Origin: Acutalibacter sp.
GTDB taxonomy: Bacteria > Bacillota > Clostridia > Oscillospirales > Acutalibacteraceae
Assembly: GCA_022801475.1 (NCBI GenBank)
Contig: JAAWSH010000084.1
Span: 1 to 7,000 of the forward strand
Length of the DNA stretch: 7,000 nucleotides
Direction: 5' to 3'
Part shown: in pieces, positions 1 through 6,295 of the stretch
Numbering within the stretch: position 1 is the first letter of the stretch
How the letters are laid out: each line of letters opens with the position of its first letter
Notes under the pieces: model-generated
The model's database searches: none
What the model saw: the letters and a program-made list of their open reading frames with translations, nothing else
What the model was told of the DNA's origin: nothing
Made by a program: the position numbers and the translations under genes

Positions 1-35
1 GGAGACGGCCTGGAAAAATAGGTTTTCGCCAACAC
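1..35 (+). rRNA. rrf: 5S ribosomal RNA, 3' end only (cut by window edge)
   Basis: Positions 1-41 are identical, base for base, to 896-936, which is the 3' part of the complete 5S gene further on. The bases near position 27-33 (cgccaac) are the 3' strand of 5S helix I, so the mature RNA should end near 35. The 5' three quarters of the gene lie outside the window. A hairpin terminator follows at once, so this 5S gene ends its transcript here. It could be the last gene of an rRNA operon or a stand-alone gene like the second copy; the window does not show which. Confidence 0.93.
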
Positions 36-37
36 TG

Positions 38-69
38 AAAACGGTTTCCTTAATTGGAGACCGTTTTTT
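38..69 (+). terminator. Rho-independent terminator of the first 5S gene
   Basis: The arms aaaacggtttcc (38-49) and ggagaccgtttt (56-67) pair over 12 bp with one G-T wobble, around a 6-nt loop. The 3' arm runs into a run of T. It begins 3 bases after the expected 5S 3' end. The DUF6886 start codon is only about 28 bases beyond it. Confidence 0.9.
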
Positions 70-96
70 AATTTTTAACAACAAGGAGTAGGGCTT

Positions 97-651
97 ATGC
101 GGTTGTTTCATGTCAGCGAAGAATCGGACATTCAGGTGTTTCAGCCCCGACTGCCCTCCCGCAAGGATTTAGACCCAGCAGTGGGCCTGGTATGGGCTTT
201 GGATGAGGCGCGGCTGCCTAACTTTTTGACGCCCAGGAACTGCCCCAGAGTGGCATACCATGTGGGGCCAGAGACCACCCAGGAGGATAGGAACCAATTC
301 TTTACCAGCACAACAGCCTGCCACGTGGTGGTGATCGAGCATGGGTGGCTGGAGGCAATGAAGAACACCATATTATACTTGTATGAGTTTGATCCAGGAG
401 ATTTTTCTTTGCAGGACCAGGTGGCAGGGTATTATGTGGCAACCGCTCCGCAGCGGCCTGTGGCAAAACACAAAGTGGAGGACCTTCTGGGGGAGCTAAC
501 CGCCCGGAACGTGGAGGTTCGACTGACAGATCAACTGTGGGATATTGCTGACAGAGTGAAGAGTTCCACGCTAAATTGGTCGCTGTGCAGGATGGCCTTT
601 GCCAGGAAAAAAGCGGGACAAGGAGCGAGGGTTTCGGAGATTTCTGGGTAA
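97..651 (+). CDS. DUF6886 family protein
   Basis: A soluble 184-residue protein of unknown biochemical function. It matches the DUF6886 pattern as I know it: N-terminal LFHVSEES..I.VFQPR (3-18), LVWALDEARLPNFLTPR..PRV (31-52), HVVVIEHGWLE (76-86), LYEFDP (95-100), AGYYV (110-114) and STLNWSLCRM near 157-166. There is no signal peptide or membrane segment. The ATG is preceded by AAGGAG (83-88) with 8 bases of spacing. The family is usually a little shorter; the last 15 or so basic residues look like a variable tail. The gene lies between two 5S genes. I see no promoter in the 28 bases between the upstream terminator and the start, and no terminator after the stop. Expression may therefore depend on readthrough from the rRNA unit (inference). 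The reaction catalysed, if any, is unknown. Confidence 0.85.
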   Translation: MRLFHVSEESDIQVFQPRLPSRKDLDPAVGLVWALDEARLPNFLTPRNCPRVAYHVGPETTQEDRNQFFTSTTACHVVVIEHGWLEAMKNTILYLYEFDPGDFSLQDQVAGYYVATAPQRPVAKHKVEDLLGELTARNVEVRLTDQLWDIADRVKSSTLNWSLCRMAFARKKAGQGARVSEISG

Positions 652-748
652 AGGGCTTTATTGGAACATCTATATATGTGATAATATAGTAGAAGAACAT
701 CATGATCTTGTGTATTGAAAAGAACTTGAAAAAAATTGAAAAAAAGAC

Positions 749-777
749 TTGCATTTTCCCAAAGGATGTGGTATTAT
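749..777 (+). promoter_or_regulatory. Sigma-A promoter of the second 5S gene
   Basis: TTGCAT (749-754) and TATTAT (772-777) are separated by exactly 17 bases. An A-rich tract at about 730-748 looks like an rRNA UP element. Transcription should start near 784, about 28 bases before the mature 5S RNA. Confidence 0.82.
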
Positions 778-811
778 ATCTAAGCAGTCGGGCGGTAAGC
801 CTGGCGAGAGA

Positions 812-930
<119 letters not shown>

Positions 931-932
931 TG

Positions 933-967
933 AAAAGCAGTTTCCAAATGGAAACTGCTTTTCTTAT
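933..967 (+). terminator. Rho-independent terminator of the second 5S gene
   Basis: A perfect 13-bp stem, aaaagcagtttcc (933-945) with ggaaactgctttt (950-962), and a 4-nt loop, followed by a T-rich tail. It has the same layout as the terminator at 38-69, but the arms differ in sequence. Confidence 0.93.
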
Positions 968-1250
968 TTCAAAAAGCTCAAAGCATGGAGGACAGTTAGA
1001 GGAGAGGGCCAGGAGGACCGCGTGGTTTGCCTGGTTCGCTTTTATGGCGCAGAGATTTTGTGAGAGAGTGGGGTATCGGAAAGAAGGCTGAGAATCGGCA
1101 TCCAGCAGTTTTCAGCCTAGCGGCAATACTGGCAGTTCATAAAGAGGATTTACTGCTTTCATGGACCGCGCTAACCGCAAATAGGAAATGAGAATAGAAG
1201 AGATAAACCAGTAAAAGCAGAAGAAATCAGGAGCTTTTATCTATACCGAT
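968..1250 (+). other. Non-coding stretch between 5S and rplM promoter
   Basis: I find no credible gene here: the open frames are short, lack a convincing ribosome binding site, or run in from the 5S gene. The one local structure I see is an imperfect hairpin, ggctgagaa (1086-1094) against ttttcagcc (1109-1117), 8 of 9 positions paired, with a 14-nt loop and no T run after it, so it is not a typical terminator. Confidence 0.5.
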
Positions 1251-1270
1251 GAAAAAAACGAGAAAACCCG

Positions 1271-1299
1271 TTGACACCCAGGAAAACTTGTGCTATGAT
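1271..1299 (+). promoter_or_regulatory. Promoter of the rplM-rpsI operon
   Basis: A consensus TTGACA (1271-1276), a 17-base spacer and TATGAT (1294-1299), with TGC just before the -10 box, giving an extended -10 element. The start site should be near 1306, leaving a leader of only about 43 nt before the L13 start codon. Confidence 0.9.
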
Positions 1300-1348
1300 T
1301 TCCTAGTGAAAATAACTGAACGGCATGAAAGTTTGGAGGTTTTAAGCT

Positions 1349-1777
1349 ATGTCAACTACTATGCCAAAGGCCGGCGAAGTCCAGCGCAAATGGTATGTTA
1401 TCGACGCTGCCGGCAAGCCCCTGGGCCGGGTGGCTGCGCAGGCTGCCGTATTGTTGCGGGGCAAGCATAAGGTCACCTTTGCACCCCATGTGGACTGCGG
1501 CGATCATGTGATTATTGTAAACTGCAAGGACGCTGTGCTCACTGGCGGCAAGGCGGAGAAGAAGTATTATTACCGGCACACCGGATACATTGGCCATCTG
1601 AAGGCCACCCGTTACGACGCGCTGATGCGTACTAAGCCAGAGCTGGCCATGCAGCTGGCTGTGAAGGGCATGATCCCCTCCAGCTCTTTGGGGCGCAGCG
1701 CTATGGCACGCCTGCGGCTGTACGCTGGCAGCGAACACAAGCACGCGGCCCAGAAGCCGGAAGCATGGAATATGTAA
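1349..1777 (+). CDS. rplM: 50S ribosomal protein L13
   Basis: L13 is an early-assembly protein of the large subunit that binds 23S rRNA. The 142-residue length is usual for bacterial L13. Family landmarks are all present: RKWYVIDA.GKPLGR (13-27), GDHVIIVNC (51-59), YYRHTGYIGHLK (74-85), AVKGMIP..SLGR (104-116) and YAGSEHKHAAQKPE (125-138). GGAGG at 1335-1339 lies 9 bases before the ATG. It is the first gene of a two-gene operon with rpsI, 17 bases downstream, an arrangement conserved across most bacteria. The leader is too short to hold an obvious L13 autoregulatory structure. Nothing in the protein is unusual. Confidence 0.98.
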   Translation: MSTTMPKAGEVQRKWYVIDAAGKPLGRVAAQAAVLLRGKHKVTFAPHVDCGDHVIIVNCKDAVLTGGKAEKKYYYRHTGYIGHLKATRYDALMRTKPELAMQLAVKGMIPSSSLGRSAMARLRLYAGSEHKHAAQKPEAWNM

Positions 1778-1794
1778 GAGGAGGATGTTAAGCT

Positions 1795-2196
1795 ATGTAT
1801 GAAACCGCACCCTATTTCTACGGCACCGGCAGAAGAAAGAGCTCTGTAGCCCGCGTGCGCCTGTATCAGGGCACTGGTAAGGTGACCATAAACGACAGGG
1901 ACATTGACGATTACTTTGGCCTTGACACGCTGAAGTACATTGTGCGCCAGCCCCTAGCTTTGACAGGCACTAACGAGAAGTTTGACATTGTATGCCGGGT
2001 TTCCGGCGGCGGCGTTACCGGCCAGGCCGGCGCCATTCGTCATGGCGTGGCCCGCGCTTTGCTGCAATATGACAGTGAGAACCTGCGTTCTGCCTTGAAG
2101 AAGGCTGGGTTCTTGACCCGTGACCCCAGAATGAAGGAGCGCAAGAAGTACGGTCTGAAAGCCGCACGTCGCGCACCCCAGTTCTCCAAGCGCTAA
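1795..2196 (+). CDS. rpsI: 30S ribosomal protein S9
   Basis: S9 sits in the head of the small subunit, and its C-terminal tail reaches the P-site tRNA. The protein has 133 residues, near the normal 130. It shows [15 protein letters not shown] (9-23), the S9 signature [19 protein letters not shown] (71-89) and the basic tail [21 protein letters not shown] ending in the invariant Lys-Arg pair. AGGAGG (1779-1784) lies 10 bases before the ATG and overlaps the end of rplM, so the two genes are co-transcribed and closely linked in translation. A terminator follows 14 bases after the stop. Confidence 0.98.
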   Translation: MYETAPYFYGTGRRKSSVARVRLYQGTGKVTINDRDIDDYFGLDTLKYIVRQPLALTGTNEKFDIVCRVSGGGVTGQAGAIRHGVARALLQYDSENLRSALKKAGFLTRDPRMKERKKYGLKAARRAPQFSKR

Positions 2197-2210
2197 ATAT
2201 CGCCAAAAAA

Positions 2211-2243
2211 CCCCGGAACCCTGCGGTTTCTGGGGCTTTTTTT
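2211..2243 (+). terminator. Terminator of the rplM-rpsI operon
   Basis: The arms ccccggaacc (2211-2220) and ggtttctgggg (2225-2235) pair with one wobble and one bulged T around a ctgc loop. Seven T residues follow at 2237-2243. An A run before the stem gives partial symmetry, but no gene comes from the other side. Confidence 0.9.
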
Positions 2244-2288
2244 ATGGGGAGAAGGATTTGACAAGAAAAAACTGCCACTGCCCGGAAC

Positions 2289-2317
2289 TTGACGGCCAGG
2301 CAGATTTCCTTTATACT
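2289..2317 (+). promoter_or_regulatory. Promoter of the DUF1653 / 3D-protein unit
   Basis: TTGACG (2289-2294), a 17-base spacer and TATACT (2312-2317). The start should be near 2324, about 160 bases before the first start codon, which leaves a long leader. A TTGACA at 2258-2263 has no -10 box at the right distance. Confidence 0.8.
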
Positions 2318-2340
2318 GAAAGCCGTGGCTGTAGACAAGC

Positions 2341-2455
2341 GGCAGGAAGCAGTGCGCTGTGAGATATGGAATGTTTAAAGCGCTAGTATCCTCATGTACA
2401 TAATGTAAGCAAATATCGTTAATCAGCGCACTTGAATTTAAAGATACGTCCTGCC
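2341..2455 (+). promoter_or_regulatory. Candidate structured 5' leader RNA
   Basis: Two nested stems are visible. The outer one pairs ggcagga (2341-2347) with tcctgcc (2449-2455). The inner one pairs agtgcgctg (2351-2359) with cagcgcact (2424-2432), a perfect 9 bp. A short third helix, gatat (2363-2367) with atatc (2413-2417), is possible inside. The region lies wholly between a good promoter and the DUF1653 ribosome binding site. I do not recognise it: I see no signature of T-box, c-di-GMP, ydaO, SAM, M-box, glycine, fluoride or purine classes, and there is no terminator before the gene. It could be a regulatory leader, a processed small RNA, or chance pairing. Confidence 0.45.
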
Positions 2456-2483
2456 CAAGGCCATCCATGAAAGGAACGCGTTT

Positions 2484-2690
2484 ATGAGAGAGATTACGCC
2501 CGGTCTTTACCGGCACTTTAAAGGGATCGCTATCCATACGGAGACCCGGGAACGGCTGGTCATCTACCAGGCGCTGTACGGGGATTATGGCATCTTTGCC
2601 CGGCCATATGGGATGTTCACGTCTCAGGTGGACAAGAAGAAGTATCCCCAGGCCAAACAGGAGTACCGGTTTGAGAAGATAGAGGAGTAG
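2484..2690 (+). CDS. DUF1653 domain-containing protein (short variant)
   Basis: A small soluble protein of 68 residues whose family has no established biochemical role. The fit is clear: PG.YRHFKG (6-14), [25 protein letters not shown] (15-41), MF...VD..KYP..KQ.YRFEKI (44-66). Compared with the family pattern as I know it (HFKG, then about seven residues such as N-x-Y-x-V, then IA.HSET), HFKG here joins directly to IAIHTET, so a short strand seems to be missing. The rest aligns without a gap. A start with aagga at 2471-2475 lies 8 bases before the ATG. The 3D-domain gene starts 17 bases after the stop, so the two are probably co-transcribed from the promoter at 2289-2317. Confidence 0.87.
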   Translation: MREITPGLYRHFKGIAIHTETRERLVIYQALYGDYGIFARPYGMFTSQVDKKKYPQAKQEYRFEKIEE

Positions 2691-2707
2691 AAAGGAAGGT
2701 TTCTCTT

Positions 2708-4180
2708 ATGCGAAAAAGTTATAAGAAACCCATGCAAAGAGCCCGCCGGGCGCGGCTGATGATCTTGGGCGCGGCGGGGGCCTTTATTGCAATAGTCTGT
2801 TTGGCTGTGGGAATCTGGTTTCATGTGGCCACAGCGCCTGTGGAGGTAGCAGACGGAAGCAGAACCTATTCTTTTCGTGCCGCTAGCCTAAAGCTGGAAG
2901 ATGTGCTGCGGGGGGCTAGAGCCCGGGGCATGGCGCCATTGGGGGACATGGACCAGGCCCGTTCAGAAGGAGACGGTACCAAAGTGGTGGTGCGCCGGGG
3001 GGTGGAAATTCACGTGAACGACGGTGGGGACACTGTGCGGATGACCGCCTACCTGGGCAGTACGGTGGAAGAGGCCTTGGCAGAGAACGGCATTGTCTTG
3101 GGGAAAGAGGACCAGGTGACCCCTAATCGAGAAATGACTGTGGCGGCCGCCTTGACTGTGAACATTAAGCGATGCTGCCAGGTGACCGTGACTGCGGACG
3201 GAAAAAGCGCTAGCCTAACGCTGACCGGTGCAACTGTGGCCCAGGCTTTGGAGGAAGCTGGAGTGAAGCTGGGAGAGCGGGACTCCTGCAACTATCCGCT
3301 TGACAGCCTCCTGACTGACGGAATGGAGATACAGGTAATGCGGGTGGTGAATATCCGGATTACCAGCGGCGGAGTGACAAAGGACTACCAGGTGTCTGCG
3401 GAAAACGTGGAGCAGGCGTTGGAAAAATGCGGCTTCCAGCTGGGAGAGGAGGACCGGCTGAACGTGAGCCGGAAAGCCAGGCTGGTGAATGGTATGAAGA
3501 TTGTTTTGCAGCAGGTGCGGGTGAAAGAGGAGATAGAGACCCAGGACATTGACTTTGAAACAGAATATATGCAGACAAATACCCTAGTTATTGGAGAGAG
3601 CAAGACCCTGACCGCTGGGTTGAAGGGGAAAAAGGAGATCACCTACCGCTCGGTGTATGTGGGGGAGACCCTGGAAAGCCGGGAGATGATCTCGGAAGAG
3701 GTGGTACTGGAGCCTGTCAACGCGGTGATTATGAAGGGAACTAGTTTGGCTGTGGAAAAGTTGCCCCAGATGGAGTATATTGGCGATAAGCCGTCCAGCT
3801 CTGAGGAATACAGCGCTCCTAGCGGCGGAACGGTGCAGGTAAACGGAAACGGCACCCTCACCGGCCCCCGGGGAGAGGAGATCCGCTATACAAAGGCTAT
3901 GCGTGGGACGTGTACCGCGTACTGCATTCCGGGAGGGACTACCTCGGTGGGGCTGGAGGCTGTGCGGGGAGTGATTGCGGTGGACCCGGAGATTATTCCC
4001 TATGGCACGAGGATGTATGTAGCTTCACCGGATGGAAGCATTGTGTATGGATATGGAGTAGCCGGGGATACGGGAGGCGCCTGCCTGGCGGGGGATATTA
4101 TTGCGGACCTGTGCTATGATACCATAGAGGAGTGCAGCATCATTGGAAGAAGGGAAATGGTGCTGTACATTTTGGATTAG
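2708..4180 (+). CDS. YabE-like membrane-anchored G5 and 3D domain cell-wall protein
   Basis: A probable peptidoglycan-acting protein. Residues 1-17 are strongly basic, 18-41 form one membrane helix, and the rest should lie outside the cell. After a degenerate first segment (about 42-97) come three DUF348 repeats of about 57 residues (98-155, 156-212, 213-269), each with V..AL...G..LG.ED. A G5 domain follows (about 270-345), a Ser/Gly-rich linker (360-392) and a C-terminal 3D domain (399-490). The three aspartates that name the domain are D426 (AVDP), D454 (GDTGGA) and D467 (ADL). 3D domains share the fold of MltA lytic transglycosylases and occur in Rpf/YabE-type resuscitation or muralytic proteins, so glycan-strand cleavage is likely (inference). 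Cysteines 402, 406, 459, 469 and 476 lie in the 3D domain. AAAGGAAGG at 2691-2699 supports this start. Second gene of the unit after DUF1653; I see no clear terminator after it. Confidence 0.93.
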   Translation: MRKSYKKPMQRARRARLMILGAAGAFIAIVCLAVGIWFHVATAPVEVADGSRTYSFRAASLKLEDVLRGARARGMAPLGDMDQARSEGDGTKVVVRRGVEIHVNDGGDTVRMTAYLGSTVEEALAENGIVLGKEDQVTPNREMTVAAALTVNIKRCCQVTVTADGKSASLTLTGATVAQALEEAGVKLGERDSCNYPLDSLLTDGMEIQVMRVVNIRITSGGVTKDYQVSAENVEQALEKCGFQLGEEDRLNVSRKARLVNGMKIVLQQVRVKEEIETQDIDFETEYMQTNTLVIGESKTLTAGLKGKKEITYRSVYVGETLESREMISEEVVLEPVNAVIMKGTSLAVEKLPQMEYIGDKPSSSEEYSAPSGGTVQVNGNGTLTGPRGEEIRYTKAMRGTCTAYCIPGGTTSVGLEAVRGVIAVDPEIIPYGTRMYVASPDGSIVYGYGVAGDTGGACLAGDIIADLCYDTIEECSIIGRREMVLYILD

Positions 4181-4207
4181 GAGAAAGGGGATATGTTGCC
4201 CTTGCTC

Positions 4208-4236
4208 TTGTAATTCCTGCTGGGAAAGGCTATAAT
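4208..4236 (+). promoter_or_regulatory. Promoter of the small membrane protein / AEC unit
   Basis: TTGTAA (4208-4213), a 17-base spacer and a perfect TATAAT (4231-4236). The start should be near 4243, about 39 bases before the first start codon. The box begins 28 bases after the 3D-protein stop, with no clear terminator between, so readthrough from upstream is also possible. Confidence 0.8.
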
Positions 4237-4281
4237 ATCCGTATCAGATAAAAATAACCAATAGAAAGCGCAGGACAAAAG

Positions 4282-4575
4282 ATGCAGTATTTTTACGCCA
4301 TTATATGGTTTGCCGTGGGGCTTATCCTCATCTTCTCTATGTCGAAAGAAAACAAGATCTTCCTGTTGGCCGGGGGTTTTTTCCTGGTGCTGGGCGGCTG
4401 GTGGCTGGGGGATGCCCTGACTCCGCCGGAACTGGACCTGTTTGCCGGTACCTGGGGTATTGTGCTGAAATGCATTACCGCTGTGGCGCTGGTCATACTG
4501 GCTGCTGCTTTTATCAAGGAGTATAGGAAAAAGGGCCAGGACGCTGACAGCTCGGGGGATGAATCGAAGAAATAG
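4282..4575 (+). CDS. Small three-helix membrane protein, unknown function
   Basis: A 97-residue hypothetical protein. Three hydrophobic segments are visible, at about 4-20, 26-45 and 55-78, with a charged SKENK turn between the first two and a TPPELD loop between the second and third. The C-terminal tail (79-97) is charged and rich in Lys, Asp, Glu and Ser, so it is probably cytoplasmic. The middle segment carries the unusual run GGWWLGD (38-44). The ribosome binding site is weak: only AGGAC (4272-4276), 5 bases before the ATG. The AEC transporter starts 12 bases after the stop and both share one promoter, so a role linked to that transporter is possible but unproven. I do not recognise a named family. 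Confidence 0.72.
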   Translation: MQYFYAIIWFAVGLILIFSMSKENKIFLLAGGFFLVLGGWWLGDALTPPELDLFAGTWGIVLKCITAVALVILAAAFIKEYRKKGQDADSSGDESKK

Positions 4576-4580
4576 GGAGG
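4576..4580 (+). promoter_or_regulatory. Ribosome binding site that decides the AEC start
   Basis: GGAGG ends 7 bases before the ATG at 4588, but only 1 base before the in-frame GTG at 4582. The ATG is therefore the likely start, two codons inside the longest open frame. Confidence 0.8.
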
Positions 4581-4587
4581 AGTGGGC

Positions 4588-5517
4588 ATGGACGCGATTC
4601 TAATGGTGGTGGCTAAAGTGGCGGTGATTCTGATTTTGATCATTGTCGGCTATTTGGCTACCAAAAAGGGAATGCTTACCGAGCGAGGTACAGGGGAGAT
4701 CACTTCGCTGCTCTTGAAAATCGTGACACCCTGCGTGATTGTTAACTCATTTATTGGCTCTTCCAGCGGACTGGGGGCCTATGAGCTCTTAATGGCCCTA
4801 GCGCTGCCTGCTATCTGGATGGCCATTGCGGTGGGTATTAGCCTATCGACCTTTCGGAAAGAGTCGCCCGAGCGGCAAAAGGTGCTGCGATTTTCTGTAA
4901 TTTTCAGCAATACGGGCTTTATGGGCATTCCCCTGGTACAGGGCATTGTAGGAGATACAGGGGTGATTTATGCCTCTTTCGGCGTGGTGATGTTTAACGT
5001 GCTGTGCTGGACCTATGGCTACAGCATGATGAGCGGTGGGGCAAAGCTGAACCTGAAAACCGTTTTGCTGAACCCGGGCATTATCGGTCTGGCCTTTGGC
5101 CTGCCCATCTATTTCTTAAAGCTACAGCTTCCGGAAATCATTACTGAACCCTTAGGGGCGCTGGCCGCGCTGAACACCCCGCTGGCGATGTTGGTGATTG
5201 GGAGCTATATCGCTAAGGTGGACGTCCATTCATTTGTCTCTGACGGAAGTGTATACAAGGCCTCCTTTTTGCGACTGATTTTGGCCCCTGCCTTGTATCT
5301 GTTGGTACTGGCGGTTATTCGCCCTGGGGAGGAGCTGTTTGTCAGCGGGATGATTCAGGCGGCCGCGCCGGTGGCGGCCAACGCCGTGCTGTTTGCTGTG
5401 CAGTATAAGCGGGACTCAGCCCTGGCTTCCAAGCTGGTGGCTGTGTCCACGGTGCTTTCGGTTATTACAATTCCTATTATGACGATTTTGGCCCAGGTGG
5501 TGTGCAGGGGATGGTAA
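4588..5517 (+). CDS. AEC (auxin efflux carrier) family transporter
   Basis: An inner-membrane secondary transporter of 309 residues, a normal length for the family. About ten hydrophobic segments can be traced (near 4-22, 36-56, 66-88, 101-122, 127-146, 160-179, 190-212, 225-244, 250-272, 282-304). The two half-repeats carry the usual broken-helix motifs: FSNTGFMGIPL (106-116) in the first and AAAPVAANAVLFA with YKRD (258-276) in the second. STVLSVITIPIM (287-298) is the typical last helix. Bacterial members move small organic anions such as malate or malonate, but nothing here fixes the substrate. The ATG is chosen over a GTG six bases upstream because of ribosome-binding-site spacing. It follows the 97-residue membrane protein by 12 bases and is probably co-transcribed. 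There is no obvious terminator before rpe. Confidence 0.93.
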   Translation: MDAILMVVAKVAVILILIIVGYLATKKGMLTERGTGEITSLLLKIVTPCVIVNSFIGSSSGLGAYELLMALALPAIWMAIAVGISLSTFRKESPERQKVLRFSVIFSNTGFMGIPLVQGIVGDTGVIYASFGVVMFNVLCWTYGYSMMSGGAKLNLKTVLLNPGIIGLAFGLPIYFLKLQLPEIITEPLGALAALNTPLAMLVIGSYIAKVDVHSFVSDGSVYKASFLRLILAPALYLLVLAVIRPGEELFVSGMIQAAAPVAANAVLFAVQYKRDSALASKLVAVSTVLSVITIPIMTILAQVVCRGW

Positions 5518-5559
5518 GGCCATAGAGCTTGCCCACCTCTCGGAATGATAGAGAATCTG

Positions 5560-5577
5560 TATACTATATATAGTATA
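5560..5577 (+). repeat. Perfect 18-bp AT palindrome before rpe
   Basis: TATACTATATATAGTATA reads the same on both strands. It ends 5 bases before the AAGGAGGA ribosome binding site of rpe. It contains a -10-like TATACT on each strand, yet no good -35 box sits 16-18 bases upstream on the + strand. It could be an operator for a dimeric regulator, part of a weak promoter, or an RNA hairpin next to the ribosome binding site. Confidence 0.6.
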
Positions 5578-5602
5578 GAAAGAAGGAGGAGTTTTAGGCA
5601 TC

Positions 5603-6232
5603 ATGCTAACCATTGCGCCCTCGCTGCTGGCTGCGGATTTTGCGGACCTGGCCAGTGAGCTAAAACGGATTACCACAGCGGACATGCTACATATTGACGT
5701 AATGGACGGACACTTTGTGCCCAACATCAGCATTGGCCCCGCTGTAGTGGAGGCCCTGCGTCACAGGACCTCTCTGCCTTTTGACGTGCACCTGATGCTG
5801 GACAACCCCATGCCATATATTGAGACCTTCCGTAAGGCTGGGGCGGATATTATTACGATTCACGCTGAGTGCGGCTGCTCCCTGGAAGAGGCTGTAAAGG
5901 CTATTTTGGCCAGCGGGGCCCAAGCGGGCATTGCGCTGAAGCCCGCTACGCCGGTCTCAGCTGTGGGAAGTTGGGGCACGCTGCTGGCACAGGCCACGAT
6001 TATGACGGTTGAGCCCGGCTTTGGCGGACAGAAAATGCACTTTGGGCCTTTGGAAAAGGTGAAAGAACTGAAGGCTCGTTTTCCTCAGATACTGGCAGAG
6101 GTGGACGGCGGCGTGAACCGGGAGACCGCCCTGCGCTGTAAAGCGGCGGGGATTGACATTCTGGTAGCAGGCACCTCGGTGTTTCAGGCCGAAAACCCGG
6201 AGGAGGAAATTGAAAAGCTGCGCAGGCTATAA
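5603..6232 (+). CDS. rpe: Ribulose-phosphate 3-epimerase
   Basis: Interconverts D-ribulose 5-phosphate and D-xylulose 5-phosphate in the pentose phosphate pathway, in the cytoplasm. It is a metal-dependent TIM barrel. The N-terminal APSLLAADFADL (5-16) and HIDVMDGHFVPNISIG (30-45) are characteristic. The expected metal and catalytic residues are H30, D32, H63 (in DVHLML) and D168 (in EVDGGV). The phosphate-binding loops are VEPGFGGQK (136-144) and AGTSVF (189-194). At 209 residues it is slightly shorter than the usual 215-225, with no landmark missing. AAGGAGGA (5583-5590) lies 12 bases before the ATG, a rather long gap. The MecA-like gene follows after 63 bases with no terminator between, so the two are probably co-transcribed. 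In many Firmicutes rpe sits near prkC and rsgA; neither is seen here. Confidence 0.97.
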   Translation: MLTIAPSLLAADFADLASELKRITTADMLHIDVMDGHFVPNISIGPAVVEALRHRTSLPFDVHLMLDNPMPYIETFRKAGADIITIHAECGCSLEEAVKAILASGAQAGIALKPATPVSAVGSWGTLLAQATIMTVEPGFGGQKMHFGPLEKVKELKARFPQILAEVDGGVNRETALRCKAAGIDILVAGTSVFQAENPEEEIEKLRRL

Positions 6233-6295
6233 ACGGTTCACCAACCGGCCCGGTCCTTCATAGAATGGGGAAAAGGCTGTAAAGGGGGGAGGCCG

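Noticed and set aside
302..754. Open frame of 150 codons on the - strand
   Set aside because: It is antisense to the DUF6886 gene, with no ribosome binding site or domain; a shadow frame.
1086..1117. Hairpin in the 5S-rplM gap as a terminator
   Set aside because: The loop is long and no T run follows the 3' arm.
2258..2286. TTGACA at 2258-2263 as a second promoter
   Set aside because: The expected -10 position (about 2281-2286) reads cccgga, which is not a -10 box.
2324..2483. Known riboswitch or T-box before DUF1653
   Set aside because: I looked for the hallmark sequences of the common classes and found none, so it is listed only as an unnamed structured leader.
3385..3642. Overlapping - strand frames inside the 3D-protein gene
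   Set aside because: Low-complexity Ser/Pro/Phe-rich shadows of a well-supported coding sequence.
4582..4587. GTG at 4582 as the AEC start
   Set aside because: It is only one base from GGAGG; the ATG at 4588 has normal spacing.
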